This document shows, in pieces, positions 1 to 5,914 of a stretch of 9,905 nt of DNA. Below the pieces are notes generated by a model. It was not told where the DNA came from. It searched no databases and saw only the letters and a program-made list of their open reading frames with translations. The stretch lies in assembly GCA_021325695.1 (NCBI GenBank), contig JAJTCR010000022.1, forward strand, positions 1-9,905, written 5' to 3'. Every line of letters starts with the position of its first letter. Within the stretch, counting starts at the first letter, position 1. Source of the DNA: Steroidobacteraceae bacterium. Lineage in GTDB: Bacteria > Pseudomonadota > Gammaproteobacteria > Steroidobacterales > Steroidobacteraceae. The position numbers and the translations under genes were made by a program.

Positions 1-205
1 CCGGTCGCTCGACCAGCGGCACCAGTACCGCCGCGCGCGCGAGCCGCTCGGGGAGGAACCGACGCAGTTCGGCGATCTGCTCGGCTGTGAAATTCGCCGC
101 GTACGGAAACTCCGGCTCGCTCCCGGGCACGGAGTCGAGCAGCCGTTCGGCGATACGTTCGCGCAGCGGCCTGGCGCCGACCTCCTCCGACAGCCCCAAG
201 CTCAC
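1..205 (-). CDS. NudL-like Nudix CoA pyrophosphatase, N-terminal part only
   Basis: Only the first 68 codons are in the window; the gene runs off the left edge. The start is a GTG at 205-203 that overlaps the fumC stop as GTGA, so the two are probably translationally coupled. The peptide begins MSLGLSEEVGARPLRERIAE and ends LARAAVLVPLVERP. An N-terminal 'LRERI' helix followed by a Pro/Phe-rich linker and an 'R-A-AVLVPLVERP' first beta strand is typical of the CoA pyrophosphatase (NudL/YeaB) branch of Nudix hydrolases, which cleave CoA to 3',5'-ADP and phosphopantetheine. The Nudix box and the CoA-specific motif would lie outside the window, so the family call rests on the N-terminal pattern alone. 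Another Nudix subfamily is possible. Confidence 0.6.
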   Translation of the reverse strand, partial: MSLGLSEEVGARPLRERIAERLLDSVPGSEPEFPYAANFTAEQIAELRRFLPERLARAAVLVPLVERP

Positions 206-1614
206 TCTCCCGAACCGGGCTTGCCGCGTTCGCCACCCCGCGTGAGCTGCGCCGGATCGAGCAGTTTGGTCAGGCGTTCGAGACCGAGGTCCGTCATCTC
301 GAGCGCGACGTCGATGATCGGCCTTCCCTCCGCATAGGCCTTCTTTGCGATCGCCGCCGCCTTGTCGTAGCCGATCACCGGGTTCAATGCAGTGACCAGC
401 ATCGGATTGCGGGCGAGCGCGAGCTCGAGCTGGCGCGCGTTGACGGCGAACCCTGCCACGGAACTGCGCGCCAGCGTGCGTGCCGCACCTGCGAGCAACT
501 CGAGGCTCTGCAGCAGGTTGTACGCGATCACCGGCAGCATCACGTTCAGCTGGAAGTTGCCCGATTGTCCGGCGAGGCCGATCGTGACGTCGTTGCCGAT
601 CACCTGCGCGCCCACCATGGCCACGGCTTCGGGCACCACCGGGTTGACCTTGCCCGGCATGATGCTGCTGCCCGGCTGCAGCGCAGGCAGTGCGATTTCC
701 GCGAGTCCCGCCAGCGGGCCGCTGTTCATCCAGCGCAGGTCGTTCGCGATCTTGGTCATCGCGACCGCGAGCGTACGCAGGTGGCCCGACAGTTCCACCG
801 CCGTGTCCTGCGACGCGAGCGCTGCGAAGAAGTCCCGCGCGGGTCGCAGGTCGAGGCCCGTCTGCTGTGACAGCAGCGCCGCCACGTTCGCCGCGAACCG
901 TGGATCGACGTTGACGCCGGTGCCGACCGCGGTACCGCCCTGCGCGAGCGCGTGCAGACGCGGGCGACACGACTGCAGCCGTGTCACGGCGTCCTCGAGC
1001 TGGGTGCGCCAGGCGCCCATTTCCTGGGCGAGCGTGACCGGCATCGCGTCCATCAGGTGCGTGCGACCGGTCTTGACGTGATCACCCACGTCGGCCGCTT
1101 TGCGCGCGATCGTGTCGATCAGCTCCTTGATCGCCGGCAGGAGCGACTCGGACAGCGCGAGCGCCGCGCTGAGGTGTATCACTGTCGGGATCACGTCGTT
1201 GCTGCTCTGGCCGCGGTTGACGTGATCGTTCGGGTGCACGGCCGCGCCGCCGCCCGCGTACTGCGTGGCGAGACGAGCGACGACCTCGTTCGCGTTCATG
1301 TTGCTGCTGGTGCCCGAGCCGGTCTGGAACACGTCCACGGGGAACTGCGCGTCGTGGCGTCCTTCAGCCACTTCCAGCGCCGCGCGCTGGATCGCGAAAG
1401 CCGTGACACGATCGAGGTCGCCCAGCGCGAGATTGGCCCCCGCCGCGGCCCATTTGACCAAGCCCAACGCTCGAATGAATCCGCGCGGCATCGTCAGACC
1501 GCTGATCGGGAAATTCTGCACCGCACGTTGCGTCTGGGCGCCCCAGAGTGCCTGCGCAGGCACACGGGTCTCGCCCATGCTGTCGCGTTCGACGCGGTAG
1601 TCGGTGTCGGTCAT
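202..1614 (-). CDS. fumC: Class II fumarate hydratase (FumC)
   Basis: This is an iron-independent cytosolic fumarase, a homotetramer that interconverts fumarate and L-malate in the TCA cycle. The 470 residues match the family's usual length. The N-terminus (MTDTDYRVERDSMGETRVP, then ALWGAQTQRAVQNFPISG) is characteristic of FumC. Superfamily signatures are all present: 'GSGTSSNMNANEV', 'HPNDHVNRGQSSND', 'GRTHLMDAMPVT' with the conserved His186, and the mobile catalytic loop 'GSSIMPGKVNP' with Ser316/Ser317, Lys322 and Asn324. The ATG at 1614 is the natural family start, although no good Shine-Dalgarno sequence precedes it. The gene is divergent from purB, a member of the same superfamily, and is followed directly by a Nudix gene through a 4-base overlap. 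Aspartase or argininosuccinate lyase is ruled out by the FumC-type N-terminus and the 'PVVPEAVAMV' context. Confidence 0.97.
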   Translation of the reverse strand: MTDTDYRVERDSMGETRVPAQALWGAQTQRAVQNFPISGLTMPRGFIRALGLVKWAAAGANLALGDLDRVTAFAIQRAALEVAEGRHDAQFPVDVFQTGSGTSSNMNANEVVARLATQYAGGGAAVHPNDHVNRGQSSNDVIPTVIHLSAALALSESLLPAIKELIDTIARKAADVGDHVKTGRTHLMDAMPVTLAQEMGAWRTQLEDAVTRLQSCRPRLHALAQGGTAVGTGVNVDPRFAANVAALLSQQTGLDLRPARDFFAALASQDTAVELSGHLRTLAVAMTKIANDLRWMNSGPLAGLAEIALPALQPGSSIMPGKVNPVVPEAVAMVGAQVIGNDVTIGLAGQSGNFQLNVMLPVIAYNLLQSLELLAGAARTLARSSVAGFAVNARQLELALARNPMLVTALNPVIGYDKAAAIAKKAYAEGRPIIDVALEMTDLGLERLTKLLDPAQLTRGGERGKPGSGE

Positions 1615-1704
1615 CGAAGGAATCCAAGCTCCGGGACCCGCGCAGGCGCTCGGACCGGGCCCTGCGGTATCATCGTGGATCGTAACATCTCCCCGGATCC
1701 ATGC
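1615..1704. promoter_or_regulatory. Divergent fumC/purB intergenic region
   Basis: This 90-bp gap must hold the 5' signals of both genes. On the plus strand a -10-like hexamer TATCAT lies at 1668-1673 (5 of 6 matches to TATAAT), and a weaker TAACAT lies at 1683-1688. I found no convincing -35 at the proper spacing for either. No clear Shine-Dalgarno precedes purB (the sequence before its ATG is CCCCGGATCC) or fumC. The out-of-frame ATG at 1701 is four bases before the purB ATG. Promoter assignment is tentative. Confidence 0.35.
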
Positions 1705-3072
1705 ATGAGTCTCACCCCGCTGACTGCGCTATCGCCCGTGGACGGGCGCTACGCCGGGCGTTGCGCCGACCTCCGGCACATCTTCAGCGAGCAGGGTCTG
1801 ATCCGGGCGCGCGTACGCGTGGAGATCGCGTGGCTGCACGCGCTCGCGGCGGATCGCCGGATTCCGGAGCTGCGCGGCCTCACGCCGAGCGACCTCGCCG
1901 TGGCCCAGCACGTCGCCGACGGCTTCGACGCGGCAGACGCCGCCGCCGTCAAGGCGTTGGAGCGCGAGACCAATCACGACGTCAAAGCCGTCGAGTACCT
2001 GATCAAGCAGAAGCTCGGCGCACACCCGGCCTGGCAGTCGCGCATCGAGTTCGTGCACTTCGCCTGCACGTCCGAGGACATCAACAACCTTTCCTACGCG
2101 CTGATGTGCCGCGAAGCCCGCGCGAAGGTGTTGCTGCCGCACATCGACGCGCTGCTGGGCGCGCTGCGTTCGATGGCGCATGCGCACGCCGACGACGCCA
2201 TGATGTCGCGCACGCATGGGCAGGCCGCCACTCCCACCACGCTCGGCAAGGAGGTGGCCGTGTTCGTGCACCGGTTGCGGATCGCGCGGGCCGCGTTCGC
2301 GGCCGTGCCGATCCGCGGCAAGGTCAACGGGGCCGTGGGCAACTTCAACGCGCACGTCGCCGCGTACCCCGACGTCGAGTGGCCTAAGCTCGCGCAGCGG
2401 CTGGTCGAAGCGCTCGGCCTGGAGTGGAACCCATACACGACCCAGATCGAGCCGCACGACTGGAACGCGGAGTATTTCGACGCACTGGCTCGCTGCAATT
2501 CGATCCTGATCGACCTCAGTCGCGATTTCTGGGGCTACGTCTCGCTCGGTTATTTCCGGCAGAAGATCGTCGCGGGGGAAGTCGGATCCTCGACGATGCC
2601 GCACAAGGTCAACCCGATCGACTTCGAGAACGCCGAAGGCAACTTCGGCCTCGCCAACGCGCTGCTGCGTTTCCTCTCGGACAAACTGCCCGTCTCGCGC
2701 TGGCAGCGGGACCTCACCGACTCGACGGTGCAGCGGAACATCGGCGTGGCGCTCGCGCATTCCGACATTGCCGTCCAGTCGGTCTCGCGCGGTCTCGCGC
2801 GGCTCGAGGTGGACCGCGCCGCGCTCTCGGACGAACTCGCGCGGAACTGGGAACTGCTGGCGGAGCCGATCCAGACCGTGATGCGCCGCTACGCGGTGCC
2901 CGAGGCCTACGAGCAGCTCAAGAACCTGACGCGCGGCCGTCGCATCGACGCGGAATCGGTCGCCCGGTTCGTCGAAAGCCTCCCCGTCCCGCCGGCTGAG
3001 AAAGAGCGGCTCAAACGGCTCACGCCCGCGGCCTACATCGGCCTGGCGGCCAAACTCGCGCGCGACGTCTGA
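1705..3072 (+). CDS. purB: Adenylosuccinate lyase (PurB)
   Basis: The enzyme acts twice in purine synthesis, converting SAICAR to AICAR and adenylosuccinate to AMP, releasing fumarate each time. The 455-residue product belongs to the long E. coli-type PurB group (E. coli protein about 456 aa). It starts MSLTPLTALSPVDGRYAGR, the standard N-terminus, which fixes the start at the ATG at 1705 although the frame stays open far upstream through antisense fumC. Visible motifs include 'TSEDINN', 'SRTHGQAATPTTLGKE' with catalytic His171, 'GKVNGAVGNFNAH', and the signature loop 'GSSTMPHKVNPIDFENAEGN' with Ser295/Ser296 and Lys301. It ends TGA at 3070-3072, followed by a 44-bp gap to a GNAT gene on the same strand. 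In E. coli purB follows hflD and mnmA; here nudJ and mnmA lie downstream and no hflD is seen. Confidence 0.97.
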   Translation: MSLTPLTALSPVDGRYAGRCADLRHIFSEQGLIRARVRVEIAWLHALAADRRIPELRGLTPSDLAVAQHVADGFDAADAAAVKALERETNHDVKAVEYLIKQKLGAHPAWQSRIEFVHFACTSEDINNLSYALMCREARAKVLLPHIDALLGALRSMAHAHADDAMMSRTHGQAATPTTLGKEVAVFVHRLRIARAAFAAVPIRGKVNGAVGNFNAHVAAYPDVEWPKLAQRLVEALGLEWNPYTTQIEPHDWNAEYFDALARCNSILIDLSRDFWGYVSLGYFRQKIVAGEVGSSTMPHKVNPIDFENAEGNFGLANALLRFLSDKLPVSRWQRDLTDSTVQRNIGVALAHSDIAVQSVSRGLARLEVDRAALSDELARNWELLAEPIQTVMRRYAVPEAYEQLKNLTRGRRIDAESVARFVESLPVPPAEKERLKRLTPAAYIGLAAKLARDV

Positions 3073-3116
3073 CGGCGCCCGCCTAGTTTTTACATAACCA
3101 GACCCGCGTCACGGAA
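3073..3116 (+). promoter_or_regulatory. AT-rich purB-GNAT spacer, possible weak promoter
   Basis: The spacer contains a short AT-rich island (TAGTTTTTACATAA, 3084-3097) that stands out against the GC-rich surroundings. TACATA at 3091-3096 could serve as a poor -10, with CTGACG at 3069-3074 as a 4/6 match to a -35 at 16-bp spacing. The bases just before the GNAT ATG (CACGGAA) are not a well-spaced ribosome binding site. Read-through from purB is equally possible. Confidence 0.2.
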
Positions 3117-3632
3117 ATGACGTCGTTGTTGGGGCAGGATTTCGTCCTCGAAATCGCGAGCTGGCCGCGCGATCGCACGGCGATCGAAAGCGTCCGCAGG
3201 GCTGTTTTCATAGAGGAACAGCACGTTCCGGAGCACGAGGAATGGGACGACCTCGACCCCGTCGTGCCGCACGTTGTGGCGTATGCTGTCACCGCGGCGG
3301 CAAAACGTGACCTGGTTGGCACTGGCCGGCTGGAACCGACCGGTAAGATTGGCCGCGTCGCCGTACTGCCGCAGTACCGTGGCACCGGGGCCGGCCTCGC
3401 GATCATGCGCCGCCTCGTGGACCTCGCCGGAGAGCGCGGATTCACCGAGGTGTACCTGAACGCGCAGACGTACGCCCGCGGATTCTACGAGCGGCTGGGT
3501 TTCCGGGCAGAAGGCCCGGAATTCGATGAGGTCGGGATACCGCATCAGCGAATGCGCCGTGCGGTCGGGAATAGGGATGGAACAACGGCTGGACACGACG
3601 GGGACGCGCAGCCTGCTGGCGAGCCTCGATGA
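3117..3632 (+). CDS. ElaA-like GNAT family N-acetyltransferase
   Basis: This is a predicted acetyl-CoA-dependent acyltransferase of the GNAT fold; the substrate is unknown. The 171-residue product shows an N-terminal 'VRRAVFIEEQHVPEHEEWDD' segment (about 27-45) typical of ElaA-type proteins. The acetyl-CoA binding motif A is 'GRVAVLPQYRGTGAG' (79-93) with the Q/R-x-x-G-x-G core at 86-91. Motif B is 'LNAQTYARGFYERLGF' (114-129), and the family ending is 'FDEVGIPHQRMRR' (136-148). E. coli ElaA ends shortly after the equivalent IPH motif, so the last 21 or so residues (GNRDGTTAGH onwards) look like an unselected extension. They overlap the next gene in another frame. The ATG at 3117 is the first plausible start. 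Family assignment is firm; the function is not. Confidence 0.88.
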   Translation: MTSLLGQDFVLEIASWPRDRTAIESVRRAVFIEEQHVPEHEEWDDLDPVVPHVVAYAVTAAAKRDLVGTGRLEPTGKIGRVAVLPQYRGTGAGLAIMRRLVDLAGERGFTEVYLNAQTYARGFYERLGFRAEGPEFDEVGIPHQRMRRAVGNRDGTTAGHDGDAQPAGEPR

Positions 3633-4083
3633 GTACCGCATCGCCGTGGCGGAAATCGCCACGCGCGCGCGCCGCTCGCTGTCCATCTACACGACCGACC
3701 TCGAACCGCAGATCTACGACACCGACCTCTTCCTCGAGCCCGTCAAGCGCCTCGTGCTCGCACGCAGCCACGCACGGCTGCGCGTGTTGATCTCCAATCC
3801 AGGCCGCGTCTCGCGCGACGGGAATCGTTTCATGATGATGGCGCGCCGGTTGACGAGCTACATCGACCTGCGCAACGTCGCGCCCGAGTACCGCACCAAC
3901 CCCTGCTCTTTCATCGTCGCCGACGACAAGGCGATCGCCTACCGGCAGCAGGCTTCGAAGTGGGAAGGCATCGTCGAGTACGACGACGTGTCCATCGTCA
4001 AGCGTTACCTCGCGTACTTCGACGAGGTCTGGGCCGGCAGCCTGATCCAGCCGGAAATGCGCGCCACTGCGGTGGATCTCTGA
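3577..4083 (+). CDS. Phospholipase-D-like protein without HKD motifs (function unknown)
   Basis: The 168-residue product starts at the ATG at 3577 (MEQRLDTTGT), preceded by GGGA six bases upstream. An alternative ATG at 3526 in the same frame lies deeper inside the GNAT gene. The pattern 'ARRSLSIYTTDLEPQIYD' (31-48), 'ARLRVLISNP' (66-75) and 'NPCSFIVADDKAIAYRQ' (108-124) resembles one PLD half-domain: a strand with a surface loop, a helix, a second strand, and the 'F-I-x-x-D-D-K-x-x-Y' strand where active enzymes carry HxK. No HxKxxxxD motif is present, so phosphodiesterase activity is unlikely. No signal peptide or membrane segment is visible. It overlaps the GNAT gene by 56 bp in a different frame, which suggests translational coupling and a joint role. 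I recall related gammaproteobacterial proteins in which such a domain follows a GNAT domain, but cannot verify that here. Confidence 0.75.
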   Translation: MEQRLDTTGTRSLLASLDEYRIAVAEIATRARRSLSIYTTDLEPQIYDTDLFLEPVKRLVLARSHARLRVLISNPGRVSRDGNRFMMMARRLTSYIDLRNVAPEYRTNPCSFIVADDKAIAYRQQASKWEGIVEYDDVSIVKRYLAYFDEVWAGSLIQPEMRATAVDL

Positions 4084-4139
4084 CACGGTGTCGCCCGCGC
4101 GCCTGTCGGCGCACCGCGACCGTTCACTCCGCTTCGGCT

Positions 4140-4153
4140 CCTGCCACGGCAGG
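4140..4153. repeat. Perfect 6-bp palindrome upstream of the nudJ -10 box
   Basis: CCTGCC-AC-GGCAGG is a perfect inverted repeat with a 2-base centre. It ends five bases before the TATAAT at 4159-4164, so it would sit between the -35 and -10 positions of that promoter. It could be an operator or part of a weak terminator for the upstream gene, although no T-run follows. By itself a 6-bp arm is not strong evidence. Confidence 0.3.
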
Positions 4154-4158
4154 CTCGC

Positions 4159-4164
4159 TATAAT
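4159..4164 (+). promoter_or_regulatory. Consensus -10 box (TATAAT) for nudJ
   Basis: A perfect TATAAT in very GC-rich surroundings ends seven bases before the ATG at 4172. The expected transcription start falls on or within a base or two of that ATG, implying a leaderless or near-leaderless message. No good -35 is found at 16-18 bp; the nearest candidate (TTCGGC, 4133-4138) is weak. The box overlaps the alternative ATG at 4163. Confidence 0.55.
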
Positions 4165-4171
4165 GACGGAC

Positions 4172-4657
4172 ATGGTCTGGAAACCCGACGTGACCGTCGC
4201 CGCAGTGGTGGAACGCGACGGCAAGTTCCTGTTCGTCGAGGAGCGCGCCGGCGGCCGCGTCGTGCTGAACCAGCCGGCCGGTCACCTCGAAAACGGCGAG
4301 ACGCTGCTGGAGGCGGTCGCGCGCGAGACGCTGGAGGAGACGGGCTGGTCGTTCGTGCCGGAGCACCTCGTCGGACTCTACGTCTGGCAGCCCGAGCACC
4401 TGGCGCGGACGTTCCTGCGCGTCGCATTCCGCGGCCGCCTGGAAGGCCATGATCCCGCACGACCGCTCGATCACGGCATCGTGCGCACGCGCTGGCTCGA
4501 CCGCGATCAACTGCTCGCGGCGCAACCCAAGCATCGGAGCCCGCTCGTGCTCCGCTGCGTCGACGATTACCTCGCGGGATCGCGACATCCACTCGAGGTC
4601 CTCGCGCACTTGATGCGTCCCCGCGAGGCGGCCTCTGCGCGAGTGGCTGGCGGCTAG
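4172..4657 (+). CDS. nudJ: NudJ-type Nudix nucleoside di/triphosphate phosphatase
   Basis: This 161-residue Nudix hydrolase closely resembles E. coli NudJ (YmfB), which releases phosphate from nucleoside tri- and diphosphates and also hydrolyses HMP-PP, the thiamine precursor. The full Nudix box GX5EX7REXXEEXG(U) lies at residues 37-59, from 'GHLENGE' to 'RETLEETGW'. The flanking 'NQPAGHLE' and 'HRSPLVLRCVDDYLAG' also match NudJ. I chose the ATG at 4172 because MVWKPDVTVAAVV aligns with the E. coli start MFKPHVTVACVV. An ATG at 4163 would add three residues but overlaps the -10 box. No Shine-Dalgarno is present. The C-terminal residues (RVAGG) are encoded within an inverted repeat that continues past the TAG stop. 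It lies 102 bp upstream of mnmA, as in E. coli where the two are neighbours. Confidence 0.93.
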   Translation: MVWKPDVTVAAVVERDGKFLFVEERAGGRVVLNQPAGHLENGETLLEAVARETLEETGWSFVPEHLVGLYVWQPEHLARTFLRVAFRGRLEGHDPARPLDHGIVRTRWLDRDQLLAAQPKHRSPLVLRCVDDYLAGSRHPLEVLAHLMRPREAASARVAGG

Positions 4658-4744
4658 TGGCTGGTGGCTGATCAGAGGCGCTGCGCGCCGTAGTCCTCTG
4701 ACGCGCCGCGGGCGCTCCAGCCAGCCACCAGCCACTGGCCACTC
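4641..4744. repeat. Nested inverted repeat (REP-like) at the nudJ/mnmA junction
   Basis: The left arm holds two near-identical 14-mers, GTGGCTGGCGGCTA (4643-4656) and GTGGCTGGTGGCTG (4657-4670), 12 of 14 bases alike. The right arm is complementary: AGTGGCTGGTGGCTG (4656-4670) pairs perfectly with CAGCCACCAGCCACT (4722-4736), and the outer GAGTGGC (4641-4647) pairs with GCCACTC (4738-4744). Inside the loop, TCAGAGG (4672-4678) pairs with CCTCTGA (4695-4701). The transcript could fold into a long two-tiered hairpin. The left end overlaps the last codons and stop of nudJ; the right end lies four bases before the mnmA -10 box. No T-run follows, so it is not a classic terminator. It resembles a paired REP element, but only one copy is in the window. 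Confidence 0.75.
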
Positions 4745-4747
4745 CTC

Positions 4748-4753
4748 TACAAT
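4748..4753 (+). promoter_or_regulatory. -10-like box (TACAAT) for mnmA
   Basis: TACAAT matches TATAAT at 5 of 6 positions and ends six bases before the mnmA ATG at 4760. The predicted transcription start is therefore at or next to the start codon. The intervening bases (TCCCCC) hold no ribosome binding site. A -35 at normal spacing would fall inside the inverted repeat and does not match the consensus. Confidence 0.45.
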
Positions 4754-4759
4754 TCCCCC

Positions 4760-5872
4760 ATGCGCGTCGTCCTGGCCATTTCCGGTGGCGTCGATTCTGC
4801 CGTTGCCGCGATCCTGCTCCGTCAGGCGGGACACGACGTGCAGGCGCTGTTCATGCGCAATTGGGACGAGGACGAGGACGGGTACTGCACTGCTGCAGCG
4901 GACCTGCAGGACGCTCGCAAGGTCTGCGACGACCTGGACATTCCGTTGCACACGGTCACCTTCGCCGCGGAATACCGCGAGCGCGTCTTCACGCACTTCC
5001 TGGCCGAACTGCGGGCCGGTCGCACGCCGAACCCAGACGTCGCGTGCAATCGCGAGATCAAGTTCGGTGTCTGCTTCGAACACGCGAGGCGGCTCGGCGC
5101 GGACCGGTTCGCGACCGGGCACTACGCGCGAACCGACGACGCCCGCCTGCTGCGCGCCCTCGACGAGGCCAAGGACCAGAGTTATTTCCTGCACACCGTG
5201 CCCGGCGCGATGCTCGCGCGCACGCTGTTTCCGGTGGGCGCGCTGCCCAAGAGCGAAGTGCGTCGCATCGCGCACGAGCACGGGCTGCCCGTCCACGACA
5301 AGCGCGACAGCACCGGGATCTGCTTCATCGGCGAGCGACCGTTCGCCGAATTCCTGCAGACATACCTCCCCGCGCAGCCCGGCCCGATCGAAACGCCGGA
5401 AGGCCGGGCCCTCGGCGCGCATCGCGGGCTCATGTATTACACGCTGGGCCAGCGTCAGGGCCTCGAGGTCGGGGGCGTGCGCGGCGCGGCCGAGAAACCC
5501 TGGTACGTGGCGCGCAAGGACCTCGACCGCAATGCGTTGATCGTCGTGCAGCAGCACGACCACCCGTTGCTGCTCGCACGCGTGATCACGACCGAGCCCG
5601 CCCAGTGGGTCGCGGGCCTGCCGCCGGTGCACCCCGGCGATCGCTTCCGCTGCACCGTCAAGACGCGCTATCGCCAGGCTGACCAGCCCTGCGAAGTCAA
5701 ACTGCTCGCCGACGGCGGTTGCATCGTCCGCACCGATTCGGCCCAGCGAGCGGTCACGCCCGGACAGTCGGCGGTGCTCTACGACGGTCCCGTTTGCCTC
5801 GGCGGCGCCATCATCGCCGGGGCGGGCCACATGCTGTCCGAGGTCGAATCCAGCCAGGCCGTCGGTCTATAA
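4760..5872 (+). CDS. mnmA: tRNA-specific 2-thiouridylase MnmA
   Basis: MnmA makes 2-thiouridine at wobble position 34 of the Lys, Glu and Gln tRNAs: it adenylates U34 with ATP and transfers persulfide sulfur delivered by IscS and the Tus relay. The 370-residue protein has the PP-loop 'SGGVDS' at 8-13, 'MRNWDEDE' (33-40), 'GRTPNPDVACNREIKF' with catalytic Cys96, 'ATGHYAR', 'KDQSYFL', and 'DSTGICFIGERPF' with the second catalytic Cys188. The C-terminal beta-barrel region follows ('GQRQGLEVGG', 'WYVARKD'). The N-terminus is short (MRVVLAISGGVDS), with few residues before the P-loop strand. The stop TAA (5870-5872) lies inside a TATAAT that probably serves acnA. In E. coli hflD and purB follow; here acnA follows instead. 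Confidence 0.97.
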   Translation: MRVVLAISGGVDSAVAAILLRQAGHDVQALFMRNWDEDEDGYCTAAADLQDARKVCDDLDIPLHTVTFAAEYRERVFTHFLAELRAGRTPNPDVACNREIKFGVCFEHARRLGADRFATGHYARTDDARLLRALDEAKDQSYFLHTVPGAMLARTLFPVGALPKSEVRRIAHEHGLPVHDKRDSTGICFIGERPFAEFLQTYLPAQPGPIETPEGRALGAHRGLMYYTLGQRQGLEVGGVRGAAEKPWYVARKDLDRNALIVVQQHDHPLLLARVITTEPAQWVAGLPPVHPGDRFRCTVKTRYRQADQPCEVKLLADGGCIVRTDSAQRAVTPGQSAVLYDGPVCLGGAIIAGAGHMLSEVESSQAVGL

Positions 5873-5873
5873 T
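5868..5873 (+). promoter_or_regulatory. Probable acnA -10 box (TATAAT) overlapping the mnmA stop
   Basis: A perfect TATAAT includes the mnmA TAA stop. A transcription start near 5880 would give acnA a leader of about 35 nt, long enough to include the GGAGG at 5906-5910. The best -35 candidate, TCGAAT at 5844-5849 (18-bp spacing), matches only 3 of 6 positions. The box might partly be a by-product of the stop codon context. Confidence 0.45.
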
Positions 5874-5905
5874 TCGTCGGTTTTGGTCGCGCCGATTCCC
5901 GCCCC

Positions 5906-5910
5906 GGAGG
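5906..5910 (+). promoter_or_regulatory. Shine-Dalgarno site of acnA (GGAGG)
   Basis: GGAGG lies four bases before the ATG at 5915. It is the only strong ribosome binding site on the plus strand in this window, and contrasts with nudJ and mnmA, which have none. Confidence 0.75.
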
Positions 5911-5914
5911 TTCC

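Noticed and set aside
952..1704. Open plus-strand frame extending purB upstream by 251 codons across fumC
   Set aside because: It is antisense to the well-supported fumC gene and has no domain pattern; PurB's true N-terminus begins at 1705. GC-rich DNA often lacks stops in the shadow frame.
4087..4115. Imperfect hairpin (GGTGTCGCC with GGCGCACC) after the PLD-like gene
   Set aside because: The pairing needs a bulge and no T-run follows; such matches are frequent by chance at this GC content.
4124..5830. Long minus-strand open frame opposite nudJ and mnmA
   Set aside because: Both plus-strand genes have complete catalytic motifs; the antisense product is low-complexity and also crosses the inverted repeat.
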